A DNA stretch of 64,000 nucleotides from Paenibacillus xylanilyticus. GTDB lineage: Bacteria > Bacillota > Bacilli > Paenibacillales > Paenibacillaceae. Position numbers and translations under genes: made by a program. Of this stretch, positions 41,758 to 51,740 are shown in pieces. The stretch's first letter is position 1, and each line of letters starts with the position of its first letter. The stretch is from contig NZ_CP044310.1 in NCBI RefSeq assembly GCF_009664365.1, positions 638,501-702,500 of the forward strand. Reading direction: 5' to 3'. Below the pieces are notes generated by a model. It saw only the letters and a program-made list of their open reading frames with translations. It was not told where the DNA came from and ran no database searches.

Positions 41758-42621
41758 ATGAGTGTACCTTTGAATTCAGACACAACCGGACAGCCTGGGG
41801 CAGAGCAACCGGTTCTGTCCAGCTCGTCATCCAGGCTGCACCGTATACAGATCTGGGAAACACCACTGCTTCGGTATGGAAGCAGTGTGCTCGAGGCATT
41901 TGCATGGGAAGAGGTGATGTGCCGCCGTGTAGGCGAAGGGCATCTGCCCGTCGCCCATATTTGGCGTCATCCTGACGCATTTGTTGCAGGTCTGCGGGAT
42001 CGCCGCCTCCCCAAGGCTGTAGAGGCAATGGAAGGCATAAGAACGCAGGGAACCGCTGTCTGTGTTCGTCCCTCGGGAGGTGCGGCTGTGCCTCTTCATC
42101 CGGGCGTGGTTAACATTTCACTGATTTTGCCTAACCCGGCCCGTGCTATTAATATTCACGATGACTTCCGCGAGATGGCTGCTCTTATTGCCGAGTCTTT
42201 AACGCCATGGTCGAATCAGGCGCAAACCGGAGAGATCGAGGGTGCCTTCTGCCCCGGTGATTATGATGTTAGTGTCGGTGGACTGAAATTTTGCGGTATT
42301 GCCCAGCGCAGACAGGCGAAGGCTTATATTATTACGGCTTTTATTATCGTGGAAGGACATGGAGACAAGCTGGCGGCAGAGGTGCGCAGGTTCTACCAGC
42401 ATGCAGCAGACGGCCTGCAGGAAGGGTATCCCGATGTTCGTCCCGGCACAATGGCGAGTCTTCAAGAGCTGGCAGGAGTGCCTTCTGCAGCAGCTTACAC
42501 CGCTTCCCTGGTCCGTACGCTTCGTAATCGATACCCTTTGGCTGAAACTGACCGCGTATTGTCCGTTAATCGGGAGGCAGTCATGCAGACGGCAGAGCAG
42601 ATGAAACTGCGCTACGATTAG
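41758..42621 (+). CDS. lipL: Octanoyl-[GcvH]:protein N-octanoyltransferase (LipL-like)
   Basis: 287 residues from ATG 41758, preceded by GGAGGT. Member of the biotin/lipoate ligase fold: RPSGGAAVPLHPGVVNISL near residue 104 and EGAFCPGDYDVSVGGLKFCGIAQRR at 161-185. C165 in FCPGDYD corresponds to the amidotransferase nucleophile of LipL. LipL moves octanoate from GcvH to E2 subunits in the Firmicute lipoate pathway. LipM is a close alternative; the CPGDYD pattern favours LipL. Confidence 0.87.
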   Translation: MSVPLNSDTTGQPGAEQPVLSSSSSRLHRIQIWETPLLRYGSSVLEAFAWEEVMCRRVGEGHLPVAHIWRHPDAFVAGLRDRRLPKAVEAMEGIRTQGTAVCVRPSGGAAVPLHPGVVNISLILPNPARAINIHDDFREMAALIAESLTPWSNQAQTGEIEGAFCPGDYDVSVGGLKFCGIAQRRQAKAYIITAFIIVEGHGDKLAAEVRRFYQHAADGLQEGYPDVRPGTMASLQELAGVPSAAAYTASLVRTLRNRYPLAETDRVLSVNREAVMQTAEQMKLRYD

Positions 42622-42691
42622 TATCGTTCGCGAACACTTGGAATTGGTTAATAGAGATGATATGATGTGATTTCGGAAGGAGAGTGCCAAG

Positions 42692-42916
42692 ATGGAAACT
42701 TTGAGATATACATTTGAATATGAGGTTGTTTCTTCAGGCGAGAAGTCTGAGTTCAGCCAAATGGCAACAAGCAAGGAAGAAGCCGCGGCTTTGATCGTTG
42801 CACGTATTGCCGACCTGGAGTTCACGGGTGAGGAAGATATCAAGCTGGGTGACCTGATTGCCATCAGCAAACAGGTTGGGGACAACTATGTTGCGTGCGA
42901 GGGCTGTGCTTCCTAG
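42692..42916 (+). CDS. Small conserved-looking protein, unknown
   Basis: 74 residues; ATG preceded by GGAAGGAGAG. Acidic, beta-alpha in appearance (LRYTFEYEVVSSGEKSEF then TSKEEAAALIVARIADLEF), with two C-terminal cysteines in ACEGCAS. No family recognised. It lies 70 bases downstream of lipL and ends at a strong terminator, so it may share the lipL transcript. Confidence 0.7.
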   Translation: METLRYTFEYEVVSSGEKSEFSQMATSKEEAAALIVARIADLEFTGEEDIKLGDLIAISKQVGDNYVACEGCAS

Positions 42917-42950
42917 TCTGGCATGACGCAGAAGAGACATATCCAAATAC

Positions 42951-42987
42951 AAGCAAGTCTTCTTGAACCAAGAGGCTTGCTTTTTTT
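42951..42987 (+). terminator. Terminator after lipL/small gene
   Basis: AAGCAAG...CTTCTTG pairs with CAAGAGG.CTTGCTT; seven T follow. Confidence 0.82.
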
Positions 42988-43075
42988 ATTGCCAATGAAG
43001 AAGAGATATCTGGCAGTCTATCGGCTGGAGATATCTCTTTTTTCTTGTTCCCTTTTCGGTTCTACCTTTTCAGTT

Positions 43076-44383
43076 CTAGTAGGGTGGCCATAACAGCTTG
43101 CGTGCAGTTTCGTAACGTTCAGCCACCGCAGGCCAATAGACGACATTCCACCAGTCCTCAATATATTTCTTGCGCTCATTCTGATGCTTCAGATAGTAGG
43201 CATGCTCCCATACATCCAGCGGCAGGAGGGGTACGATGTCGGACTGGGACAGGTTCTGGTGCTTCTCCGCCTGTAAAATCTCCAAACGGTGCGCCCGTGG
43301 ACTCCAGACAAGGAGAGCCCAGCCGCTGCCTTCCACTTTGTTGGCCGCTTCAGTGAATTGATTTTTGAATGCCTCATAACTGCCAAAATCCCGTTTGATC
43401 TGTTCAGCAAGCAATCCGGAAGGTTTGCCGCCGCCTCTGGGATTCATGATCGTCCAGAAGATCGTATGCAGGTAATGGCCTGCACCATTGAAGGCAAGTT
43501 CCCGTTCCCAATGTTTGACGAGTTCGAAATTATTTTTTTTACGTGACTCGGCCAGTTTTTTCTCGGCTGTATTGAGTCCATCCACATAGGATTGATGGTG
43601 CTTATCGTGATGAATGCGCATCGTCATCTCATCAATATGTGGTTCAAGAGCGTTGTAGGCATAGGGCAGAGGAGGCAGTGTGTGTCCACCAATCGGAACA
43701 GGTCTCTCCTTCACAGGAGGTGTAGAAGGTAAGGTGATGCTCTCTGTCGTACCGGAAGAAGGCGATAGACCGGAGACCTCTGAAGACTGCACCTGTGAAG
43801 AAGATGATGAAGGTGCGGGAGCTGATGGAGCTGACGGTGCGTTAGTTTTTCCAGCGATGGATGACGGCTCCTCCGCTGCTTCACGTTCGCTGCTTCCTGA
43901 CAATTGAACATACTTATCCAAAGAAAAGGGTGCATCACTTACCGAATCCCGCATGATTCCAGGTTGAATCAAGGTATCGAGTACGCCGAGGAAATATTCC
44001 GATTCGCGAATAAAGTGCAGAATGACTGCCTTGGCGAGCGGGACAGCTTGCACAGCAGCACTTTGCTCGAGCAGGACGTACAGCTGCCTGATGAACTCCC
44101 GCGATTGTGAACGTGCAGAGGCGATAAGCTGCTCTACGCTTCCGATGATGTAAGGGGCAGGCGGATGGGTTCCGGGTAACAACTGTTTCAACAGCTGGTT
44201 GGCTGCCTTCTCGGTATTTTCAAATGTCACTGCCCATTCTTCAAGCAGCTTTACATAAGTGGGCTCCAGATCGGGAACCAGTGCCCGAATAACAAGCGTA
44301 TGCTCTTTCTCCTGCTCCTTCCAGAATCTGATCTCTTCCAGGATGCGCAGAGGCAGCAAGGGTCCATAGCCAGACCAATTCAT
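43076..44383 (-). CDS. Fe/Mn superoxide dismutase with N-terminal DUF2935-like helical domain
   Basis: 435 residues from the ATG at 44383, which has GGAGGT upstream on this strand; an ATG at 44416 has a weaker site. Residues 1-145 are helical with EIRFWKEQEKEH and HFIRESEYFLGVL, resembling DUF2935 four-helix domains that carry ferritin-like metal ligands. Residues 150-232 are a Ser/Pro/Ala linker. Residues 234-435 are a full SOD domain with ligands H258, H306, D390, H394. Bacillus SodF is a related, shorter enzyme. The SOD domain differs clearly from SodA encoded 8 kb away. No signal peptide, so cytoplasmic. Confidence 0.88.
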   Translation of the reverse strand: MNWSGYGPLLPLRILEEIRFWKEQEKEHTLVIRALVPDLEPTYVKLLEEWAVTFENTEKAANQLLKQLLPGTHPPAPYIIGSVEQLIASARSQSREFIRQLYVLLEQSAAVQAVPLAKAVILHFIRESEYFLGVLDTLIQPGIMRDSVSDAPFSLDKYVQLSGSSEREAAEEPSSIAGKTNAPSAPSAPAPSSSSSQVQSSEVSGLSPSSGTTESITLPSTPPVKERPVPIGGHTLPPLPYAYNALEPHIDEMTMRIHHDKHHQSYVDGLNTAEKKLAESRKKNNFELVKHWERELAFNGAGHYLHTIFWTIMNPRGGGKPSGLLAEQIKRDFGSYEAFKNQFTEAANKVEGSGWALLVWSPRAHRLEILQAEKHQNLSQSDIVPLLPLDVWEHAYYLKHQNERKKYIEDWWNVVYWPAVAERYETARKLLWPPY

Positions 44384-44503
44384 ATGCGGCAAACCTCCAT
44401 TCAATTCAATTGTCATAGCAGCCCTTCAAGGGATACACTGTGATTCACCATTTATAATCGTCCCAAAAGTATATTCTCCTGCCATGTTGTCCTATGTGTG
44501 CAT

Positions 44504-44528
44504 AAAAAAAGAGCCCCATAGGGGCTCT
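44504..44528 (-). terminator. Terminator after the alpha/beta hydrolase
   Basis: On the minus strand GAGCCCC-TAT-GGGGCTC followed by TTTTTTT. Confidence 0.9.
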
Positions 44529-44543
44529 GATCACCGGAAGATT

Positions 44544-45569
44544 CTATTCACCGGTATTGGTATTTTCCACATCGTCGCTGCTTGTCTTCGTCACATGACT
44601 CAGGAACGTAGAGACACGGCGGAGATACTCCTTCGGATGTTCCCGGAAGATCAGCTCATGATGTGCGTCCTGTACGATCCATTCCTCTGAGTAGGTGTTC
44701 GTCTGGTTGGCGGCGAGAAGCTCGGCGATTGGATAGGGTGCCTTCTCATCCTCCGTCCCGTGAATGAAGAAGATCGGGAACGGATAGTCTTTCTTTTTGA
44801 CTTCCTGATACGGAATCTGCTGTAATCCGGTGCCATTCAGAACCGGGAATAACAGATTCATGATCTGCAGAGTTGGTTGTCGCGGCAGATCAATCTGGTT
44901 ATGAATGTTGTGATACAGCGTATCCGGCTCTAGCAGGAAGGTGCTGTCGAGAATCATGGCATCCACGTTCTCGGTTAGCAGACCCGTCTGTAATGCTGTG
45001 CCTGCGCCCATCGAGAATCCCCAGACAACAAGCTCCTGAGCACCGCGCTGCTTGGCGAACTGAATGGCACCAAGCAATTGCTGGGACTCGGCTTTGCCTC
45101 CTGTAGCGACTGCCTTGTTCACCTGTGAGGCGAAACCATAGTCAAACATCACGACATTGAACCCGAGCTGGTGGGCATAGTGTGCCAGGTCATACATGGG
45201 AACCCAGGTTTCCTCACGATTGGCCCCATATCCATGACTGAAGATAATGGTTTTGTTGACATCCGTGTCTGCGGGGATATACCAGCCCTGCATCGTACGG
45301 CTGCCATCTGCTGCCGGGAACGTGATATCCTCATACTTCATGTTCTTGGCCTGCATTGGATTGGAGAACACGGGAGCTACGGTCGGGTTGGATAATACCC
45401 AGGCAATATAACCGTGTAGGGCAATGAAACAAAAGAGCAGAAAAAATACAACGGAGAGCAGCAACGCTACGATAATATGTTTGAACCGGATCAGCCTCGG
45501 TGATAACGAAGAAGGCAGATCGGACACTTTCGTTTGCAGCGGGGCTTCGCTCTGGGATGTCGGAAACAT
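44544..45569 (-). CDS. Membrane-anchored alpha/beta hydrolase
   Basis: 341 residues; ATG preceded by AAGGAGG. One N-terminal membrane helix (HIIVALLLSVVFFLLFCFIAL, residues about 30-52), then an alpha/beta hydrolase fold: oxyanion region FSHGYGANRE, nucleophile elbow WGFSMGAGTA, acidic residue in HGTEDEKAPYP and His in DAHHELIF. Resembles YqkD/BEM46-type hydrolases. The catalytic domain should face outward if the N-terminus is inside. Substrate unknown. It is transcribed alone. Confidence 0.86.
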   Translation of the reverse strand: MFPTSQSEAPLQTKVSDLPSSLSPRLIRFKHIIVALLLSVVFFLLFCFIALHGYIAWVLSNPTVAPVFSNPMQAKNMKYEDITFPAADGSRTMQGWYIPADTDVNKTIIFSHGYGANREETWVPMYDLAHYAHQLGFNVVMFDYGFASQVNKAVATGGKAESQQLLGAIQFAKQRGAQELVVWGFSMGAGTALQTGLLTENVDAMILDSTFLLEPDTLYHNIHNQIDLPRQPTLQIMNLLFPVLNGTGLQQIPYQEVKKKDYPFPIFFIHGTEDEKAPYPIAELLAANQTNTYSEEWIVQDAHHELIFREHPKEYLRRVSTFLSHVTKTSSDDVENTNTGE

Positions 45570-45852
45570 GATTGCCCCTCCTTATTAAGATCAATTGAAG
45601 ATAACAACGAGTTCAGATCAGATAATATATCTTGGTGTCCTTGCTGACATGACAGCAAAGTCTTGCTTATATATCTTTATCGTATGTTTCCATATAGTCA
45701 AAGTCAATTGATTGGAGGCATTTGTTACGCAATTGTTATATAGTCCAAAAGATATATGGTTAACATTTCCTGATGGTGCAAATTGCAGGGGATTTAGTCT
45801 TATAAAAAGAAAATATTTACACTTCTTAACGTCATGATTTGGCTCATTTTGG
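45570..45852. other. Divergent intergenic region of hydrolase and IclR genes
   Basis: AT-rich, holding the hydrolase ribosome site and presumably its promoter. I see no reading frame or strong repeat here; the IclR promoter and operator start at 45853. Confidence 0.5.
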
Positions 45853-45910
45853 TTTACAGATGAGATCGTTTCTCATATAATTTATGTAACCAAGTTTCAT
45901 GTGATGAAAC
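45853..45910 (+). promoter_or_regulatory. Promoter and operator of the IclR gene
   Basis: TTTACA (45853-45858), 17 bases, TATAAT (45876-45881). The spacer holds TGAGA-N5-TCTCA (45861-45875). Downstream, GTTTCAT-GTG-ATGAAAC (45894-45910) is a perfect 7-3-7 inverted repeat between the expected transcription start and the ribosome site. The same repeat, with CAG in the middle, overlaps the acnA promoter at 60162-60178. Confidence 0.78.
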
Positions 45911-45929
45911 ATGAGGAGGGCATTATGCC

Positions 45930-46673
45930 ATGGAAGACCGCAAATTAACCGTCCGGGCTGTGGAACGGGCGCTGGATATATTATTATGTTTTACCACACG
46001 GAGCGATCTTGGACTCACGGAAATTGCGAGTCAGATTGGTTTGCACAAAAGTACGGTTCACCGTCTGATGGCAACGCTGGAGGAGAAGGGCTTTGTCATT
46101 CGTGATGCGGCCACTGAGAAATACAGGCTCGGGATTCGAATCTGGGAGCTGTCTGCTCATATGTCCCGCAGTGATGACCCTGCCATTTTGCTGCTTCCTG
46201 CGATGGAGCGGCTCAGAGATCGTTTGGGAGAAACAGTCAGTCTGTACCTGCGGGATGGCAGTGAGCGTATCCGTATTCAGGCTGTTCAGAGTGATCAGGC
46301 CATCCGGCGGGTGGCTCCGGTTGGTGTCCGTCTTCCTCTATCGGTAGGGGCTTCCAGCAAAGTACTCATGGCATTTGCGACGGAAGAAGACCGGGAGGAA
46401 CTGATGAATGGCCCCGAATGGCCCGTATTTATCGATCCCGAAGTTTATCTGGCCCAGATGGGCGATATTCGGGAGAATGGATATGCGACCAGCTACGAAG
46501 AACGTGAGCCTGGAGCGGCTGCAGTATCCGTTCCTATTATGGATCGTAAGGGGAATATTGCTGCTGCGCTATCCGTATCGGGTCCCGTTAGCCGCCTGTC
46601 CCAGGAAACTTTGCACGAATATGCACCTGTACTTAAGGAAGCAGCTGCGCAGATGGGCCTCATGTTGGCCTGA
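45930..46673 (+). CDS. IclR-family transcriptional regulator
   Basis: 247 residues; ATG preceded by GAGGAGGG. Winged helix at residues 6-65 (VRAVERALDILLCF, GLTEIASQIGLHKSTVHRLMATLEEKGF), then the IclR effector domain to the end (GETVSLYLRDGSERIRI, PLSVGASSKVLMAFA, GAAAVSVPIMDRKGNIAAALSVSGP). IclR proteins usually bind small organic acids or aromatics. The perfect inverted repeat in its own leader, repeated before acnA, suggests autoregulation and control of aconitase; both are inference. Confidence 0.9.
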   Translation: MEDRKLTVRAVERALDILLCFTTRSDLGLTEIASQIGLHKSTVHRLMATLEEKGFVIRDAATEKYRLGIRIWELSAHMSRSDDPAILLLPAMERLRDRLGETVSLYLRDGSERIRIQAVQSDQAIRRVAPVGVRLPLSVGASSKVLMAFATEEDREELMNGPEWPVFIDPEVYLAQMGDIRENGYATSYEEREPGAAAVSVPIMDRKGNIAAALSVSGPVSRLSQETLHEYAPVLKEAAAQMGLMLA

Positions 46674-46773
46674 TCCGGCATGCAATGGAAGATAAAGGGT
46701 TGTATTTCTGACTGGCTTGCGCTAGTCTGTAATGGACAGCTCAGCGGGGCTGGAATGAATTGAATATGGAACT

Positions 46774-46789
46774 GCGGTACACATACCGC
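46774..46789 (+). promoter_or_regulatory. Inverted repeat upstream of the TPP riboswitch
   Basis: GCGGTA-CACA-TACCGC, a perfect 6-4-6 inverted repeat ten bases before the riboswitch; may be an operator or a small hairpin. Confidence 0.4.
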
Positions 46790-46798
46790 AACTGTTAA

Positions 46799-46901
46799 CG
46801 TTACTGGGGGAGTCCGAATTGTCCGGACTGAGACGGGATCGCATGAGATTCCGGACCCTTTGCACCTGATCTGGATCATACCAGCGTAGGGAAGTAATCG
46901 G
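46799..46901 (+). ncRNA. TPP riboswitch (THI element)
   Basis: Conserved blocks in order: GGGGAGTCCG, CTGAGACGGG, GACCCTTTGCACCTGATCTGG, ATCATACCAGCGTAGGGAAGT. The ends GTTACT and AGTAAT pair to close P1. The P3 arm region carries a modest insert (GATCGCATGAGATTCC). It precedes thiC and controls it by thiamine pyrophosphate. Confidence 0.96.
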
Positions 46902-46992
46902 CGATATAACCACGAACACCTGCATAATTTAGCCTTTGGCATGTCTCCACTTGTGGGAGCTTGGCATCAGGCTTGTTATGGGTGATGGACAT

Positions 46993-47022
46993 AAGCCGGT
47001 TCCCTCGGGAACCGGCTTTTTT
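46993..47022 (+). terminator. Riboswitch expression-platform terminator
   Basis: AAGCCGGTTCCC pairs perfectly with GGGAACCGGCTT (12 bp, 2-base loop) followed by six T, 92 bases after the aptamer. It should form when TPP is bound. Another 240 bases of leader without a visible gene follow before thiC. Confidence 0.9.
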
Positions 47023-47143
47023 ATATACAGCGTCAAGCGATCATCCTCAGCAGAGGGGAGTTGTCTTCTTTTGCGGGAGAGCTGGAGTTGGGTATAACCC
47101 ACTTATGCCTGTGCCAGATTCTGTCTACGCTATGCCGCTGTAA

Positions 47144-49069
<1,926 letters not shown>

Positions 49070-49106
49070 GCTCGTTACAGCGCAATTTAAGCAGCCTAAG
49101 ATAACT

Positions 49107-49146
49107 AAAAGCCGTTCTCTCCACTACTCGGAGAAGAACGGCTTTT
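49107..49146. terminator. Bidirectional terminator after thiC
   Basis: AAAAGCCGTTCT pairs with AGAACGGCTTTT around an inner CTCC/GGAG, between converging genes. Confidence 0.9.
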
Positions 49147-49153
49147 TATAACC

Positions 49154-49843
49154 CTAACGCAGGCTAATATGCAATTGCTGCTCCAAATATGATGCAAGGG
49201 ATGCAAGCGGGCTGTAGATCTCCGTACCTGCATTTGCTGAAGCAAGGGCAGCGGCGGGAGCCATGGACAGCTGAGCGGCAAAAATTTTTTTTTCTGGTGA
49301 CTGTGCAGCAAGTTGTTGCAAGCCCGTAGTCACGGCACTCATATATCCTTCCTTATCGCCGCGCATGATCAACTCAAATGTACCGGGAATTAATGCGGCC
49401 TTCGTTCTCGAAGCGGCGGCAACGTTTGCCTGCCCGTTAGTCTCACCTTGCTGTAGCGCTTCTTGCACCCGCGCCATCGTTCCTTCAACCGTTGCTGCAT
49501 TGGTAAAAGCAAGAATGTATTCCTGCGAATCCTGCTGCACCTTCTGCAGTAATGGATCATCGATACCAATAACGGGGATGGAGACATGCTGTGCTTCGCG
49601 CGCCAGTACTGCGGCAAACAGGGTACAGGTGACCAGAATGGCATCGGCATGACACTGGGCAATCCACTGTAATGTCTGGGATACCTTTTCTCGAATGATA
49701 GTCTCTGAGAAGTTCGCACCCTGTTTAAGGCGATCCAGACCGGGATCGACATAATGCACAAGTTCCACTTCATAGGGGGCGAGCGCTTCTTCAATGAGTG
49801 CGATGTTGGAGTAGTGAGCGTGATAACAGCCGATCGTGATCAT
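49154..49843 (-). CDS. Asp/Glu racemase-superfamily protein
   Basis: 229 residues. The N-terminal half has the family catalytic cysteine in ILVTCTLFAAVL (C73). The second half, where racemases carry another catalytic cysteine, reads KIFAAQLSMAPAA with no Cys. It may thus be a one-base enzyme (such as a decarboxylase or isomerase) or inactive as a racemase. The ATG has only a weak purine-rich site (AAAGGGGATGTCATT) upstream. Substrate unknown. Confidence 0.75.
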   Translation of the reverse strand: MITIGCYHAHYSNIALIEEALAPYEVELVHYVDPGLDRLKQGANFSETIIREKVSQTLQWIAQCHADAILVTCTLFAAVLAREAQHVSIPVIGIDDPLLQKVQQDSQEYILAFTNAATVEGTMARVQEALQQGETNGQANVAAASRTKAALIPGTFELIMRGDKEGYMSAVTTGLQQLAAQSPEKKIFAAQLSMAPAAALASANAGTEIYSPLASLASYLEQQLHISLR

Positions 49844-49941
49844 AATGACATCCCCTTTGCCAATGCTTCTTTTTGTGAGTCGTGAGTGCTGCAGATATTT
49901 AATCCATTATAGAAACGCGGCCGGGAACTGTACAGTGTTAA

Positions 49942-49965
49942 ACCAATACCAATACCAATACCAAT
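49942..49965. repeat. Four-copy ACCAAT hexanucleotide repeat
   Basis: ACCAAT occurs four times in a row in an intergenic region between two minus-strand genes. Short microsatellite, possibly variable between strains. Confidence 0.85.
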
Positions 49966-50033
49966 AACCGTCTCTCCGCCAGAAGGCAGAAGGACGGTTC
50001 TATAATCAGACTCAAATATGGTCAGGTTTTCTT

Positions 50034-50201
50034 TTATCGCATGGAAGGAGCTGCATTCTTTTGAGCCATTTTTTGCTGCAGAATCTCGTGAAAGGATAGA
50101 CCTTGAGTGTTCTCATTCTCCTTTTTGGGAGCAGTGGTCGCCGTGTTGCGCGGATATTGGTGGTGGTACGGGATCATTTGCTGAATAGGCATGCGGATCA
50201 T
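50034..50201 (-). CDS. Small protein, unknown
   Basis: 55 residues from the ATG at 50201, with AGAGGAGG seven bases upstream on this strand; longer frames would run into the repeat element. The sequence is polar: MIRMPIQQMIPYHHQYPRN, then a KKENENTQ stretch and GLSFHEILQQKMAQKN. The last part is a likely amphipathic helix. No family known. A hairpin AACCGTC...GACGGTT at 49966-50000 lies after the stop. Copy B of the dispersed repeat begins 22 bases upstream of the start and must hold or flank its promoter. Confidence 0.6.
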   Translation of the reverse strand: MIRMPIQQMIPYHHQYPRNTATTAPKKENENTQGLSFHEILQQKMAQKNAAPSMR

Positions 50202-50222
50202 CTTGGTTCCTCCTCTGGGTTG

Positions 50223-50451
50223 GATATAAGTTGAGCTTATGAACGTTACACTTAACACTGCGATTGCAGTACCCTCTTCCGATCGCTGTTATCCCCAGAT
50301 TTTTTGAATTCCCTCTTTAAAGGGGAAAATCCGGTGATTGCCTATGCTTCCGATGTAGCTTTCTTGCAGAAAGCTTTTAGGCGAACGCTTCGCTTCTTCA
50401 GTGAGTCCTGCCCTCTCCGCTGGGGTGTAAATATTAAATTCATCTTATATG
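50223..50451. repeat. Dispersed TIR-bounded structured repeat, copy B
   Basis: 229 bp bounded by TATAAGTTGA (50225-50234) and TCATCTTATA (50440-50449), inverted ends with one mismatch. Shares the blocks TGTTATCCCCAGATTTTTTG (from 50287) and AAAATCCGGTGA (50326-50337) with copy A, plus CTG(C)CCTCT and GTAAA(T/C) near the right end. Internal hairpins: CTGC-GATT-GCAG, CCC...GGG within GATTTT...AAAATC, AGCTTTC-TTGCA-GAAAGCT and GCGAA...TTCGC. A 66-residue frame inside it is not conserved in copy A. Confidence 0.75.
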
Positions 50452-50893
50452 GGCTATGTATTTTGATAGGTAGTCGTTCCAAATGCACAAATAGGTATAT
50501 GTGACTTGTTAGATGAAATCGGGAAGTTATGGTGCAATTCCAATTGGATTGTAGTGATTTTACCCCGTATTGAGGAGATGTAAACGGTTTTAGGGAAATT
50601 CAGGAGTAAAGAACCTGATATGATAGGTTTGATATGGGAGGAACGAATCGGTTGTTAAGTGAATAGTCCCAGTTTCAGGAATGTCAATTGTGTCGAAAAT
50701 AAGACAAATTGTCTGGGAGAGTAGGTATCATTGAAGCTAACTAACTTGGTACCATAGTCGGTTGTCGTGAGCGCGATGGGGGTGGTTTTACACGTGTTTA
50801 CAGGCGAGACAGGGGAGCAGCACCAAGACAAGCCATCCAGGGAGCTGGATGGCTTGTGTAACGTTAATCAGGAAATGTAAATGATTAATATCA
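50452..50893. other. Gene-free stretch with one hairpin
   Basis: No credible reading frame. CAAGCCATCCAG-GGAG-CTGGATGGCTTG (50829-50856) is a 12-bp perfect hairpin just after the minus-strand zinc-ribbon gene and could end its transcript, although the tail TCTTGG is T-poor. At about 50577 ATGTAAACGGTTTTA is a partial cre-like match. Confidence 0.5.
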
Positions 50894-51667
50894 TTATTCT
50901 GTAGTTGGCCTAGCTTGTTTAACCGCAATATAGATATCGACCTGGACATTTGCAGGATCCATACTCCGTTCATCATATAACTCGAAATCACCGGTAAACG
51001 TTCGCTCATTCTGATGGTTCCAACCCCATACAGCGCCCCATGCTTCACCTACAACTTCTGCCATTGGACCCTTGCGGGAGGTGAATACGGCGTATGTTGC
51101 TGGTGGCAATTCAACCGAGTTCATACCAGCTGGTAATGTTTCATCCGCAGCGACTTCATGACCTACGAGTATGGTGTATTCCCCGTGTATACCATTTGTG
51201 TAATCCGCGTAACAGCCATATCGCGCTGCCTCTGGAGCGGGGAGCTGCCCTGATGTGAAATAACGATCCCACAATCCCTGAATACAACCATTGCCGCTCA
51301 TCTCGATTGCGTTGGTCGTTCTGGCCGATTTGCCAGCCAGGCGTTTGCCGGGAAGCGTAACATAACGAACAGGTTGAACGGAGTGCGTATTGTCGTTGCC
51401 CTCAGGATTGGAGGGGCTCCATCGTTTCAAAAAGGGAAGCTGATTGCGCAGCATTGCCCGCGCTGATTCCTCATCCATACCTTCTTCCTTGAGGATCACG
51501 GTGCACATCTCAGTCATGCCTTCCAGTGTAATGTTGGGCTGTTGGAACATGCCTTCTTTGTAGCAATAGATGCAGTATTCACGGGTTGCACTTCCATCTG
51601 CTTCCGTTCCGAATTGGGTAGGGGTGGTCAGCGGCATTCCGCAGCTCTGGCATATCGTGACGTTCAT
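50894..51667 (-). CDS. Zinc-ribbon plus GyrI-like small-molecule-binding protein
   Basis: 257 residues; ATG preceded by GAGGAGG. N-terminal zinc ribbon with C6-x2-C9 (CQSCGMPL) and C32-x2-C35 (CIYCYKEG), a helical stretch to about 90, then a GyrI-like/AraC effector-binding domain (about 97-255: PVRYVTLPGKRLAGKSARTT, ELPPATYAVFTSRKGPM, WGAVWGW, DFELYDER). The GyrI fold binds hydrophobic or cationic small molecules. It lies 73 bases downstream of a WYL/YafY regulator on the same strand, suggesting an operon. Confidence 0.85.
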   Translation of the reverse strand: MNVTICQSCGMPLTTPTQFGTEADGSATREYCIYCYKEGMFQQPNITLEGMTEMCTVILKEEGMDEESARAMLRNQLPFLKRWSPSNPEGNDNTHSVQPVRYVTLPGKRLAGKSARTTNAIEMSGNGCIQGLWDRYFTSGQLPAPEAARYGCYADYTNGIHGEYTILVGHEVAADETLPAGMNSVELPPATYAVFTSRKGPMAEVVGEAWGAVWGWNHQNERTFTGDFELYDERSMDPANVQVDIYIAVKQARPTTE

Positions 51668-51740
51668 TATTCAATTCCTCCTCGTAATGTACAGCTTGAA
51701 TATAGATGAAGTATAACGAGAGGAACTGGACATCAGTCTG

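Noticed and set aside
46774-46789. GCGGTA-CACA-TACCGC as part of the riboswitch
   Set aside because: The aptamer closes with its own P1 starting ten bases later; this repeat is outside the conserved core.
50304-50504. 66-residue frame within repeat copy B
   Set aside because: Not conserved in copy A, no good ribosome site, and runs past the element end.
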